Origin: Thermoplasmata archaeon | GTDB lineage: Archaea; Thermoplasmatota; Thermoplasmata; Thermoplasmatales; Thermoplasmataceae | Reading direction: 5' to 3' | Length of the DNA stretch: 12,448 bases | Assembly (NCBI GenBank): GCA_021827885.1 | Contig: JAKAUD010000108.1 | Span: 1-12,448, forward strand | Shown here: in pieces, positions 6,183 through 12,448 of the stretch | Position numbering within the stretch: the first letter of the stretch is position 1 | Layout of the letters: the number at the start of each line of letters is the position of its first letter | The notes under the pieces: model-generated | Databases searched by the model: none | Seen by the model: only the letters and a program-made list of their open reading frames with translations | What the model was told of the DNA's origin: nothing | Position numbers and translations under genes: made by a program

Positions 6183-6704
6183 ATGAAGAAAAATGCAATT
6201 AGGCATGCAATTATTTTGCGTGGTCCACCTGGGGCTGGAAAGACATCGGTAATCAAATATCTTCATAAAAAACTGCAAACCAATACTTCAGTACGCATTG
6301 TTAATCTTGACGCTGAGTGGGGAGATGACCGCTTTGGAAGTACAGAGCCTAGGCACTACTCCGACCTAGAGAGACTTACTGAGGAAATCGTGTTGGTTGA
6401 GATAGGATATGGGAACGATGCAACCTTTAGACCGAAGGTTTGGTGCGATAAACTGAAGAATGCAGGATATAATCTTAGCTTATTTCTTCTTGGATGCTCA
6501 GAAGATATCTGCATCAAAAGAGTTAAACAAAGGAATGCTGGAATGCTAGAATCATACGCAAGAGACTTTTGGAAAAGATATCAGTGCAACCTCGAATTCA
6601 CTGATTTTCCTTCGCATGCAGGGGTCAACCAAGTTGAGTTCAATACCGACGCACTGAGTCCAGATGAAATCTCAGAGAAAATTCGTAATGAAGTTGGCTT
6701 TTAA
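6183..6704 (+). CDS. small P-loop kinase (AAA_33/zeta-toxin-like)
   Basis: A 173-residue nucleotide-binding protein. Walker A is GPPGAGKT at residues 14-21, followed by a helix. D43 (VNLDAEW) is at the position of the catalytic aspartate in small-molecule kinases. A hydrophobic strand ends in E73 (IVLVEIGYG). R113 and R117 (IKRVKQR) form a LID-like arginine pair. This is the plan of the AAA_33 group, which includes zeta toxins, gluconate-kinase-like and antibiotic-modifying kinases; the substrate cannot be told. The gene starts 16 bases after the DUF1828 stop with a poor ribosome site and is the last gene of the plus-strand operon. As a member of an operon facing a restriction system, a toxin-like or nucleotide-modifying role is possible, but a housekeeping kinase is not excluded. 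Confidence 0.7.
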   Translation: MKKNAIRHAIILRGPPGAGKTSVIKYLHKKLQTNTSVRIVNLDAEWGDDRFGSTEPRHYSDLERLTEEIVLVEIGYGNDATFRPKVWCDKLKNAGYNLSLFLLGCSEDICIKRVKQRNAGMLESYARDFWKRYQCNLEFTDFPSHAGVNQVEFNTDALSPDEISEKIRNEVGF

Positions 6705-7108
6705 AGAGTATTTACCATATCAGAAATTGACAGGAGTTCGGAAGATCGTAGGCAGGAGAGCAGGGGAAGACTACGGATAGAATCACTTACACAAAGGCTA
6801 GCTGAGCCAGACTGGTAATCGCATGCGCGCATAGGAAAATAAGATATGATCCAGATAAGAAGTGATTGTCAACTAAACCTACCTTCGTAATGCCGGTAAA
6901 AAGTATATAAAACCCCGGTCAGGAATTTCTGTCAACTTTAAGAGTAGCTCTCTGCACAATTCCCTGAGGTCTCTCAAATCCATGATTGCGAAATATCTTC
7001 ATGCCTTCGTGGCAATCCTTATTAACGGACTGGCGGTAAAACATGTGAGTTGATTATCTTGCCAAGCACATGCCATTGCGGAAACGTTTTTATGCCATCC
7101 GGCTGCTG
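6705..7108. other. 404-base gap between convergent operons
   Basis: No gene can be firmly supported. On the plus strand a strong TATA box (6904-6912) is followed by a 23-codon ORF at 6982-7053 with GAGGT upstream (MIAKYLHAFVAILINGLAVK). On the minus strand a 41-codon ORF spans 6919-7044 without a ribosome site. A 10-bp palindrome, ATGCGCGCAT, is at 6823-6832. TGTCAACT occurs twice, near 6867 and 6930. The stretch could carry a small RNA, a decayed gene, or both. Confidence 0.4.
6904..6912 (+). promoter_or_regulatory. strong TATA box without an assigned gene
   Basis: TATATAAAA preceded by AAAAAG. Initiation would fall near 6930-6935. The transcript would run toward the 3' end of the restriction subunit gene on the other strand, so it could be a small RNA or antisense RNA, or the mRNA of the 23-codon ORF at 6982-7053. 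Confidence 0.45.
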
Positions 7109-7249
7109 TCATAGGGGGTGAAATTCCACCAGTATCCGCATCCCCATTTCTTTGTCCCATTGTGGTCCAGAGGGGTTAGCATATTCTATAACCTTCTGCG
7201 GCTCTCCGAATATCTCAATCATATCAAGACTAACCGTTGGTGGGTTCAT
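7109..7249 (-). CDS. possible 46-residue protein after the restriction subunit gene
   Basis: An ATG at 7249, 16 bases after the Res stop, opens a frame of 46 residues with normal protein composition (starts MNPPTVSLDMIEIFGEPQKV, ends RILVEFHPL). It lies on the same strand as mod and res and may be read on the same mRNA. No ribosome site is apparent. The same frame stays open for another 28 codons beyond its TGA, so it may be a decayed longer gene. No family was recognised. Confidence 0.35.
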   Translation of the reverse strand: MNPPTVSLDMIEIFGEPQKVIEYANPSGPQWDKEMGMRILVEFHPL

Positions 7250-7265
7250 GAGGTATTTACACGCG

Positions 7266-10055
7266 CTACCTGACAGACCATAGCAGATTTGACATGAACG
7301 ACTCGGCGCGTTCTACAATGGACTTGAAGCTGTGCCCCTCCAACTCATTGGCAATGTTTTCAGGCAAAAGAACGTATCTCCAGGTTTTAGGTTGATTCTC
7401 TGGATGATTATTTGCATTTGATACAGTTCTGCAGAACTGCTGGGCCGCGATCATCTTCGACTTAACGTCAATATCGTTGTATGCATCTTTCTCTGATTTG
7501 GTCTCAAAAATGAACATAGCGTCACCCGTTTTAATCAGGAAATCCGGGTAGTATCTCCCTATGAAACCCTTGCTGTCCAGATAGGCTATGGAGAACCTGT
7601 GAACGTATTGATCAAGTTTAACATACGCTGAAACACCCGAATCCTTCTCCAAAACAGATTCAGCAAAACGCTTTTCAAAGCCCCCCCTTGGTCCGAAGTC
7701 AAGGTACGGATAGATGCACCTTCTCGTCCTGAGCGATCTCTCAATGGAAACTTTCAACTCGCGGTATGTTGATAGGGAGACCCACTCAACCACCGTTGAA
7801 CTCACTGCCCTCTTATTCGAAATGAATCGTGTTATTCCTTTCCTCAGATTAGTTACAATAAACTCTAGAAGCTGGAAATTCCTCAACTTAACGGCATTGT
7901 CCTGGATGTTAAAGTCGATCTTCCGCCCGAACAGGATTCCTGAAACATACTTGTCCGTCATTGCGGCTATTTCGCTGAAGTATCTTGTGAGCCAGCTCAT
8001 ATTCCTGCTTCCACCTATGATCTCAAGCGTGGCATTTCTCAGAAAACTGGTATAGCTGAAATCTTTTTCTTCCATATTCCAGTCCTGCATGAACTTGGTC
8101 TGTGGGTGAAAATCGGTTATTATAATTGATTTAGGTTCGAGCTGATCAAACGGCACCGGACATGGTTGCAGTTCATTCACGTCAAAATATGAGAAATCGA
8201 TTTCTTCCTGAACAGTGTCCCGATATGATGCGGGCCAACATAGATCAAATTCTGCGATTCTGCTCTCATCTATCGTTACCAGAATACGCTTGGAGTCAAG
8301 TGCTAGGGTTTTTGATTCGCCGGAAGAAAGCAAAGCACCAGCATTTTTCAGATCAGTATATATCTGGTTGTACTTCGGATGTTCAACTATGAAAAGGAAA
8401 TCATATGAGTTGATGAGAGGCTCGTTCTTCCTCAACAATTCCATGTTCTGAAGCTTTGGTTCCCAGTATTCATCCTCCGTGAACATCAGCCTGATTCCTC
8501 TTCCTATGATTTGCTCTGTCAGTAGGTCGGAATCTGAGGGCCTGAGCACCACAAGTACACAAACGTTTCTCACGTCGAAACCCTCCTTCAGCATCATAAC
8601 GCTAACAATTACTCTGACTTTACTCTCATAAGCGTCGCTGGCAAATATTTTCTCCTTAAGGCTCTTGTACTCATCCTCTGACAGACTATCTTTCTTATCA
8701 CTGTGTATGGTAAGCACGTGTGTTCCCTCTTCATCTCCAGCGAGCTGTTTCACATATCCTGATATTTCCTCTGCTTCAGCGTTGTCGCCTGCTACGATGA
8801 ACATTAATGGTTTCTTCTGAATATCCAGTTTCCTGAAGTCATCTTCCAGCTGCTGCAGTTTCTCGTAGCCAACATGCAGCATGTGTCTCTGGACATCGCT
8901 CAAGCTCAGGATTTTCTGCGCCTCGTCTTTGTGTGCCGTGACAGTGAATTTCTCGTTCTCGGACAGATTTTCAATCTTTTCAGAAAGATAGGAACTTTTC
9001 TCTATGAATATCTGCTTTACCAGCATGTCATTCATGGCCTCGACGAGTCCATAGTCATAGATGACATGCTTCATCCACTCCTTCTTCTTGCCGTTGATTG
9101 CATATGGTGTTGCCGTAAAATCATACTGGATAAACGGTCTGCCCTGTTTATCTTTGATATTTGCGTATAGCCTTTCAACTGATTCCTGCCACCTCTTCAT
9201 TTCCTTGTCCGATGCATTGTGCAGGTGATGTGCCTCATCGTTTATTACAACGAGGGAGTCGTTTGCAGTCAGGAACTCATAGAAATTCTGAACCCTGAAG
9301 GAGTCACGGTCTTCTCTGAATTCTATTCCCAGGTCTTCCGAGATCGTTCTTTCCCTGCCGGTGACGTCAATTAGTTGATGCCAGTTTGTGATCATTACAT
9401 ATGGTTCGCTAGTTGGCTGGGTGTGTCCAGTGATATCATCCTTGGTGTAAATCCTCAGGTCAAATTCCGACCGCCATGATTCCGGCATGAACAGATCGTT
9501 TTCCAGGTCGGACGTCAGCTTGTCCCTTTTTCCATCTTTCACCTTTCCGAGGAAACTGTCAAGCAGGCGCTCATATACTATGTTTCCTGGCGCCACAAGC
9601 AGGAAGTATGGCGAGAAACGTCCATCGTCGTGTTTCAGTTTGTTGAAGTACTGCCAGACAGTCAAAGCATTAATCACCCACGTTTTTCCTGTGCCAGTCG
9701 CCATCTTGATGGCAAACCTCGGGAATGTCATTTTTTCCAGCTCCTTTTCTATGCCTTTTCCTTGGATCTCTTCGCCATCAAATAAGTTGAAAAGTTCTCC
9801 GGGTGTTGGAGCACCAAGCACCTCATAACAGTAGACTATAGTTTCTATGGCCCTTCTCTGGGAAAGATGAAATCTTGTACTCTCATGAATTTCCGTGTTG
9901 AACCAGTATTCTAGGAGTTCCCTTGTTACAGGTGTTATGTTCCTCCCATCCTGAGAGGCGTATCCGTTTTCGGACCATGTTTCAACTTCTTTCATTATTC
10001 TCTGCGCGAGGGGGTGTTTTGCGAAGTATTGCTTGTCAGAAGCTTTCTGAGACAT
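7266..10055 (-). CDS. res: Type III restriction enzyme, Res subunit
   Basis: A 929-residue restriction subunit, close to the usual 900-1000 residues. The N-terminal two thirds is a superfamily 2 helicase/translocase: Walker A ATGTGKT (119-125), Walker B DEAH (273-276), motif III TATP (314-317), and motif VI QIIGRGIR (515-522). The C-terminal part has the PD-(D/E)xK nuclease: YYPDF (835-839) then FETK (850-853), giving D838, E851 and K853. All are intact. In the family, Res works only in complex with Mod, hydrolyses ATP, and cuts about 25 bases from one of two unmethylated, oppositely oriented sites. The ATG is 4 bases after the mod stop, with GTGAGGTAG as ribosome site lying over the last codons of mod. 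Expression is therefore probably coupled. Confidence 0.95.
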   Translation of the reverse strand: MSQKASDKQYFAKHPLAQRIMKEVETWSENGYASQDGRNITPVTRELLEYWFNTEIHESTRFHLSQRRAIETIVYCYEVLGAPTPGELFNLFDGEEIQGKGIEKELEKMTFPRFAIKMATGTGKTWVINALTVWQYFNKLKHDDGRFSPYFLLVAPGNIVYERLLDSFLGKVKDGKRDKLTSDLENDLFMPESWRSEFDLRIYTKDDITGHTQPTSEPYVMITNWHQLIDVTGRERTISEDLGIEFREDRDSFRVQNFYEFLTANDSLVVINDEAHHLHNASDKEMKRWQESVERLYANIKDKQGRPFIQYDFTATPYAINGKKKEWMKHVIYDYGLVEAMNDMLVKQIFIEKSSYLSEKIENLSENEKFTVTAHKDEAQKILSLSDVQRHMLHVGYEKLQQLEDDFRKLDIQKKPLMFIVAGDNAEAEEISGYVKQLAGDEEGTHVLTIHSDKKDSLSEDEYKSLKEKIFASDAYESKVRVIVSVMMLKEGFDVRNVCVLVVLRPSDSDLLTEQIIGRGIRLMFTEDEYWEPKLQNMELLRKNEPLINSYDFLFIVEHPKYNQIYTDLKNAGALLSSGESKTLALDSKRILVTIDESRIAEFDLCWPASYRDTVQEEIDFSYFDVNELQPCPVPFDQLEPKSIIITDFHPQTKFMQDWNMEEKDFSYTSFLRNATLEIIGGSRNMSWLTRYFSEIAAMTDKYVSGILFGRKIDFNIQDNAVKLRNFQLLEFIVTNLRKGITRFISNKRAVSSTVVEWVSLSTYRELKVSIERSLRTRRCIYPYLDFGPRGGFEKRFAESVLEKDSGVSAYVKLDQYVHRFSIAYLDSKGFIGRYYPDFLIKTGDAMFIFETKSEKDAYNDIDVKSKMIAAQQFCRTVSNANNHPENQPKTWRYVLLPENIANELEGHSFKSIVERAESFMSNLLWSVR

Positions 10056-10059
10056 AATG

Positions 10060-12108
10060 CTACCTCACATTGATCTTTTTGGATGCGGAAGCATCGTTGC
10101 CGAAAACGTCAACAACCCTGATTGCTATGTTATATTCCTTTCCCCTTTTGACCCTGAAATCGGCCGTTGTAATCACTGGATCCTTTGACTTGCGGTTCCT
10201 GATTGCCTGCCACATGCTCTTGAAAGTTGTGGAATCATAATCCCAGTCAACGGACCAGAAATCGATGAGGTAGGCATAATTCTGTCTGAGAAGCTCTTCT
10301 GCTTCTTTCTTCTTCTCTTCATCCCTTATGGGGTTATCCATCACTACATACTGCTCAATTGATATCTTGACTACAGCTTCGTCACCACGCTGATCAATCA
10401 CCTCAGGCTCAGAGACCTTAAGATATGGTTTCTGGTAAAAGGTAATTTTGTCAGCAAGAGATGGATCACCAACCTTTGTGCTTCTGAGGTATTTATATAC
10501 ATCAGAGGGAATTATTTTTGAATCAATTTTTGCATTCACGTTGGAGCTCAATTTTCTGAGATCCTCATCGTAATTGTAGTCATAGTCCCATGCCAGGATT
10601 ACAAGGTTTCTGTAACCTCGGCCGTCCAGCGCTAAAGCATCCTTGGAAAGTTCCACAGCCTTCCTCGCCGTCATGGGGCGGTCTGGTTCACACACGTAAA
10701 CCAGGGTATTCCTGTCTGTGTTGCTTATTCCTATGCCTGGCCTGTCATCCCTCGGGGTTGCACCGTACAGATTAAGAATTATATCATACATCTCCCGAAG
10801 CTTTACCTCGTGAAGGTAAATGAGCTGGCGTTGATAGTTACCAAGATTCTCTATTATGAATGGATTTGCCCTTTGGTATACCAGACGTGATCTGGTGACC
10901 TGGATTGCAGTTTTTGACAAGTCCGTGGTTATCCACCTGCGCTTCAATCTCTCTGCCACTGCAGCAGTAGTGCCTGATCCACAGAAGAAATCTGCAACGA
11001 GACTGTTCTCACTGGATGAAGACCTTATGATTAGCTCCAAAAGGTCCTCTTTTTTTTCTGTGGGATATCCCTGTGTAAAAGAATAAGCGGTGATATCGTC
11101 CCATAAACTGTCCCTCAGTGCATAATCAGATGATGGGATAAAGTATTCAGGTTTACCAGTACTTGGATTAGATCTCAGGTTACCTTCGGCTATGGCTTCT
11201 TCAGCCCTGTCTTTGGTCCAGCGCCAGTGATTTCCTGGGTTTGGTCTATAACCAAATAACTCATAATCCATCCCATTTCTTATGCCAGGAGCCTCGAATG
11301 AATGCCATCTATCGGGTTTCTTCACTTCCTTTATGGCAGGTTCAATCAAATGTTCCGATGATTTTGCGTAGAACAGTATATAGTCAACAGCCACATTAAG
11401 TGACGGAACACGTTCCCTTTCCCTAATGTTTTTGCGTATTCTCCTGACAATTATTTCATTCCGGAAATTGTCCTTTCCAAATATCTCGTCCATAATTATT
11501 TTGATGTAATGAGATGCATTCTGATCGCAATGCACGTATATCGCTCCCTTGTTGCTTAGTAGCCTCTTCATGAGTTGCAGTCTTGGATATAGCATATCCA
11601 AAAATGAGTCAATACCCCTTTCCCAGGTATCAGTATAGGCAAGCCGCTCGCTTATCGGCAGCTCCATCTCAAACTCTTTGTTTCCAATTTTCACATCGTT
11701 CGGAAAATTAAAATTTTCCCCGGTATTAAAAGGAGGGTCAATGTAAATTAGATCGATTTGACCTTCGTAGCCCTGTGAAAGAAGTGCTTGCATTATTAGT
11801 AGATTATCTCCCCATATCATTCTATTAGGTGCATCCGGAATACTCTGTTTCTCGTTTTCAAGGAAGCTACCAAGAGCTCCAGTTGCACTGTTTGGATAAA
11901 CAACCTCGGCAGTTTGGAACGTCAGATCTTTTGCCGATGGCTCCTTTCTTGGTTTTGAAGCCCAGACCAACCTAGCAGTATCCCTCTGCTTTCTTCTTTC
12001 ATTACCAAGCCGGGTTCTCTCCTGTAAAACCGTTTCTTCAAAGTTTTCATCGCCTTCCATTGCTTCACACTCTTTGTTGAACTTTGATGTATTCATCATT
12101 TCTAACAT
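10060..12108 (-). CDS. mod: Type III modification methyltransferase, Mod subunit
   Basis: A 682-residue DNA N6-adenine methyltransferase. Motif IV IDPPFNTG (123-130) precedes the SAM-binding motif FFCGSGTT (374-381), the order of the beta class, to which Type III Mod proteins belong. QGYPTEKKEDLLELI (346-360) is a typical linker before motif I. The stretch of about 220-335 between the motifs is the probable target-recognition region, so the site recognised cannot be predicted. The C-terminal 250 residues would bind Res. By family knowledge it methylates one strand of an asymmetric 5-6 bp site using S-adenosylmethionine and supplies sequence recognition for cleavage. Start choice is uncertain: ATG at 12108 (MLEMM) or the ATGs at 12099 and 12096. 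None has a clear ribosome site, and TAA closes the frame 6 bases upstream. A short overlapping upstream ORF and inverted repeats lie in the leader. Confidence 0.94.
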   Translation of the reverse strand: MLEMMNTSKFNKECEAMEGDENFEETVLQERTRLGNERRKQRDTARLVWASKPRKEPSAKDLTFQTAEVVYPNSATGALGSFLENEKQSIPDAPNRMIWGDNLLIMQALLSQGYEGQIDLIYIDPPFNTGENFNFPNDVKIGNKEFEMELPISERLAYTDTWERGIDSFLDMLYPRLQLMKRLLSNKGAIYVHCDQNASHYIKIIMDEIFGKDNFRNEIIVRRIRKNIRERERVPSLNVAVDYILFYAKSSEHLIEPAIKEVKKPDRWHSFEAPGIRNGMDYELFGYRPNPGNHWRWTKDRAEEAIAEGNLRSNPSTGKPEYFIPSSDYALRDSLWDDITAYSFTQGYPTEKKEDLLELIIRSSSSENSLVADFFCGSGTTAAVAERLKRRWITTDLSKTAIQVTRSRLVYQRANPFIIENLGNYQRQLIYLHEVKLREMYDIILNLYGATPRDDRPGIGISNTDRNTLVYVCEPDRPMTARKAVELSKDALALDGRGYRNLVILAWDYDYNYDEDLRKLSSNVNAKIDSKIIPSDVYKYLRSTKVGDPSLADKITFYQKPYLKVSEPEVIDQRGDEAVVKISIEQYVVMDNPIRDEEKKKEAEELLRQNYAYLIDFWSVDWDYDSTTFKSMWQAIRNRKSKDPVITTADFRVKRGKEYNIAIRVVDVFGNDASASKKINVR

Positions 12109-12124
12109 GATTTAGGGTCGTCAT
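12065..12124 (-). CDS. 19-codon upstream ORF overlapping the mod start
   Basis: An ATG at 12124 preceded by GGTGAG (12129-12134) opens a 19-residue frame (MTTLNHVRNDEYIKVQQRV) that ends 44 bases inside mod in another frame. It has a better ribosome site than any mod start. It could be a leader ORF that limits or couples mod translation, or a chance frame. The spacing from GGTGAG to the ATG is only about 4 bases. Confidence 0.3.
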   Translation of the reverse strand: MTTLNHVRNDEYIKVQQRV

Positions 12125-12148
12125 AATTCTCACCAATTTCTTATTTGC

Positions 12149-12171
12149 AACCTAAGAACGTATTTTAGGTT
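12149..12171. repeat. 7-bp inverted repeat over the mod promoter
   Basis: AACCTAA (12149-12155) and TTAGGTT (12165-12171) are perfect arms around a 9-base loop. The arms overlap the TATA-like sequence CTAAAATA at 12161-12168 on the minus strand, about 53 bases before the mod ATG. A protein bound here would block that promoter. Confidence 0.5.
12161..12168 (-). promoter_or_regulatory. TATA-like box upstream of mod
   Basis: CTAAAATA on the minus strand. Initiation would fall near 12136-12142, leaving a leader of about 30 bases that would include the 19-codon upstream ORF. It is less canonical than the box at 12252-12259, which on the minus strand reads TTTATATA and is the alternative mod promoter. 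Confidence 0.4.
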
Positions 12172-12201
12172 TTCAATGACAATCCTGCTCACACATTTCG
12201 A

Positions 12202-12231
12202 CTGTCCAACAAAGATTTCCTTTTCGGACAG
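12202..12231. repeat. imperfect hairpin in the mod leader region
   Basis: CTGTCC (12202-12207) pairs with GGACAG (12226-12231), and the inner AAAG (12211-12214) pairs with CTTT (12220-12223). This gives a two-part stem with a small internal loop and a 5-base tip. If mod starts from the TTTATATA box, the hairpin sits at the very 5' end of its mRNA; otherwise it is an upstream binding site. Confidence 0.45.
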
Positions 12232-12251
12232 CAAAAACATGGGGAGGGGGG

Positions 12252-12259
12252 TATATAAA
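12252..12259. promoter_or_regulatory. TATA box usable in either direction
   Basis: TATATAAA on the plus strand, TTTATATA on the minus. Read rightward, initiation falls near 12281, at the ATG of a 13-codon ORF. Read leftward, it falls near 12228 and would give mod a leader of about 120 bases. It follows a run of G residues. Confidence 0.5.
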
Positions 12260-12267
12260 TGAACAGG

Positions 12268-12448
12268 TCACTTTCGAGAGGTATGCCTTTCAGGCAGAAA
12301 TTCAAGTTTTTCTCTATCTATTGATTTTAGTATAGCATTTTGAAAAGACATGAGGATTTCCCAAAACCATTCGATATAGTACAATGTCTTTCCTAAACAT
12401 TGTAAAATCAGCCAATTATGCCATAAATACTCTGAAATATGGTGAATT
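12268..12448 (-). CDS. possible 3' end of a gene entering from the right edge
   Basis: A minus-strand frame is open for 59 codons from the edge to a TGA at 12268-12270. The last residues look like an ordinary protein end (AILKSIDREKLEFLPERHTS), while the upstream part is unusually rich in tryptophan. It would end about 160 bases before mod on the same strand. It is not recognisable, and an open frame of this length can occur by chance. Confidence 0.35.
   Translation of the reverse strand, partial: IHHISEYLWHNWLILQCLGKTLYYIEWFWEILMSFQNAILKSIDREKLEFLPERHTSRK

Larger units (their letters stand above)
12109..12448. other. mod leader and right-edge region, 340 bases
   Basis: The leader side holds the repeats and TATA boxes listed separately. 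Between about 12231 and 12251 is a G-rich run on the plus strand. To the right, a 59-codon frame is open on the minus strand from the edge to a TGA at 12268-12270. On the plus strand only a 13-codon ORF (12283-12324, with GAGAGGT before it) follows the TATA box at 12252-12259. Confidence 0.4.

Noticed and set aside
7714..9828. Several plus-strand ORFs over res
   Set aside because: All are antisense shadows of the res gene, which has continuous helicase and nuclease motifs.
1..12448. CRISPR array or cas genes
   Set aside because: No regularly spaced repeats of 20-40 bases and no Cas-like motifs in any protein.

Overview
This window is most likely archaeal. Promoters are TATA boxes of the TTTAAATA/TATATAAA type about 25 bases upstream of short leaders, Shine-Dalgarno sites are GGAGG-like, AGG/AGA and ATA codons are common, and the recombinase has the KxxR-type active site typical of SSV-like archaeal integrases. 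The mix of moderate GC, zinc ribbons and Zot-like ATPase remnants would suit a Thermoplasmata-type euryarchaeon, but that placement is inference. No tRNA, rRNA or CRISPR array was found by eye. The content is accessory: mobile-element genes on the left and defence-type genes on the right.

Left part (1-4570), mobile-element genes. A small catalytic-domain-only tyrosine recombinase (1303-1902, minus) is followed 4 bases later by an HNH/multi-zinc-finger protein (201-1298, minus). Divergent from them is a gene for a 128-residue protein with a hydrophobic C-terminal half (2053-2439, plus). The 150 bases between carry two TATA boxes and two perfect inverted repeats, and one repeat arm recurs inside the first codons of the recombinase. 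After about 440 bases without a convincing gene come two overlapping genes for small membrane proteins on the minus strand (3000-3275, and a 40-residue ORF at 2878-3000). Next is a Zot-like P-loop ATPase with two C-terminal zinc ribbons (3508 to about 4568, minus), cut off exactly at its Walker A motif. A membrane-protein ORF begins on the opposite strand at the same point, so about 4567 looks like a recombination or deletion scar.

Middle part (4567-6704, plus), a tightly packed cluster. In order: a membrane-protein fragment, a possible 41-residue Cys-containing peptide, a 155-residue protein resembling DUF6978, a DUF1828-DUF1829 protein, and a small P-loop kinase. Overlaps of 1-8 bases and well-placed ribosome sites indicate one operon. 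None of the three main proteins has a function that I know to be established; their position suggests a defence or toxin-like module.

Right part (7266-12108, minus), a complete Type III restriction-modification system. Mod (beta-class N6-adenine methyltransferase) is followed after 4 bases by Res (superfamily 2 helicase/translocase plus a C-terminal PD-ExK nuclease). All recognisable catalytic motifs are intact. Mod would methylate the host sites and guide recognition; the Mod-Res complex would use ATP to cut unmodified DNA. The mod leader has two inverted repeats, two candidate TATA boxes and a short upstream ORF overlapping the mod start, so regulated expression is plausible. An open frame enters from the right edge on the minus strand, and a small putative start of another gene runs off the left edge.
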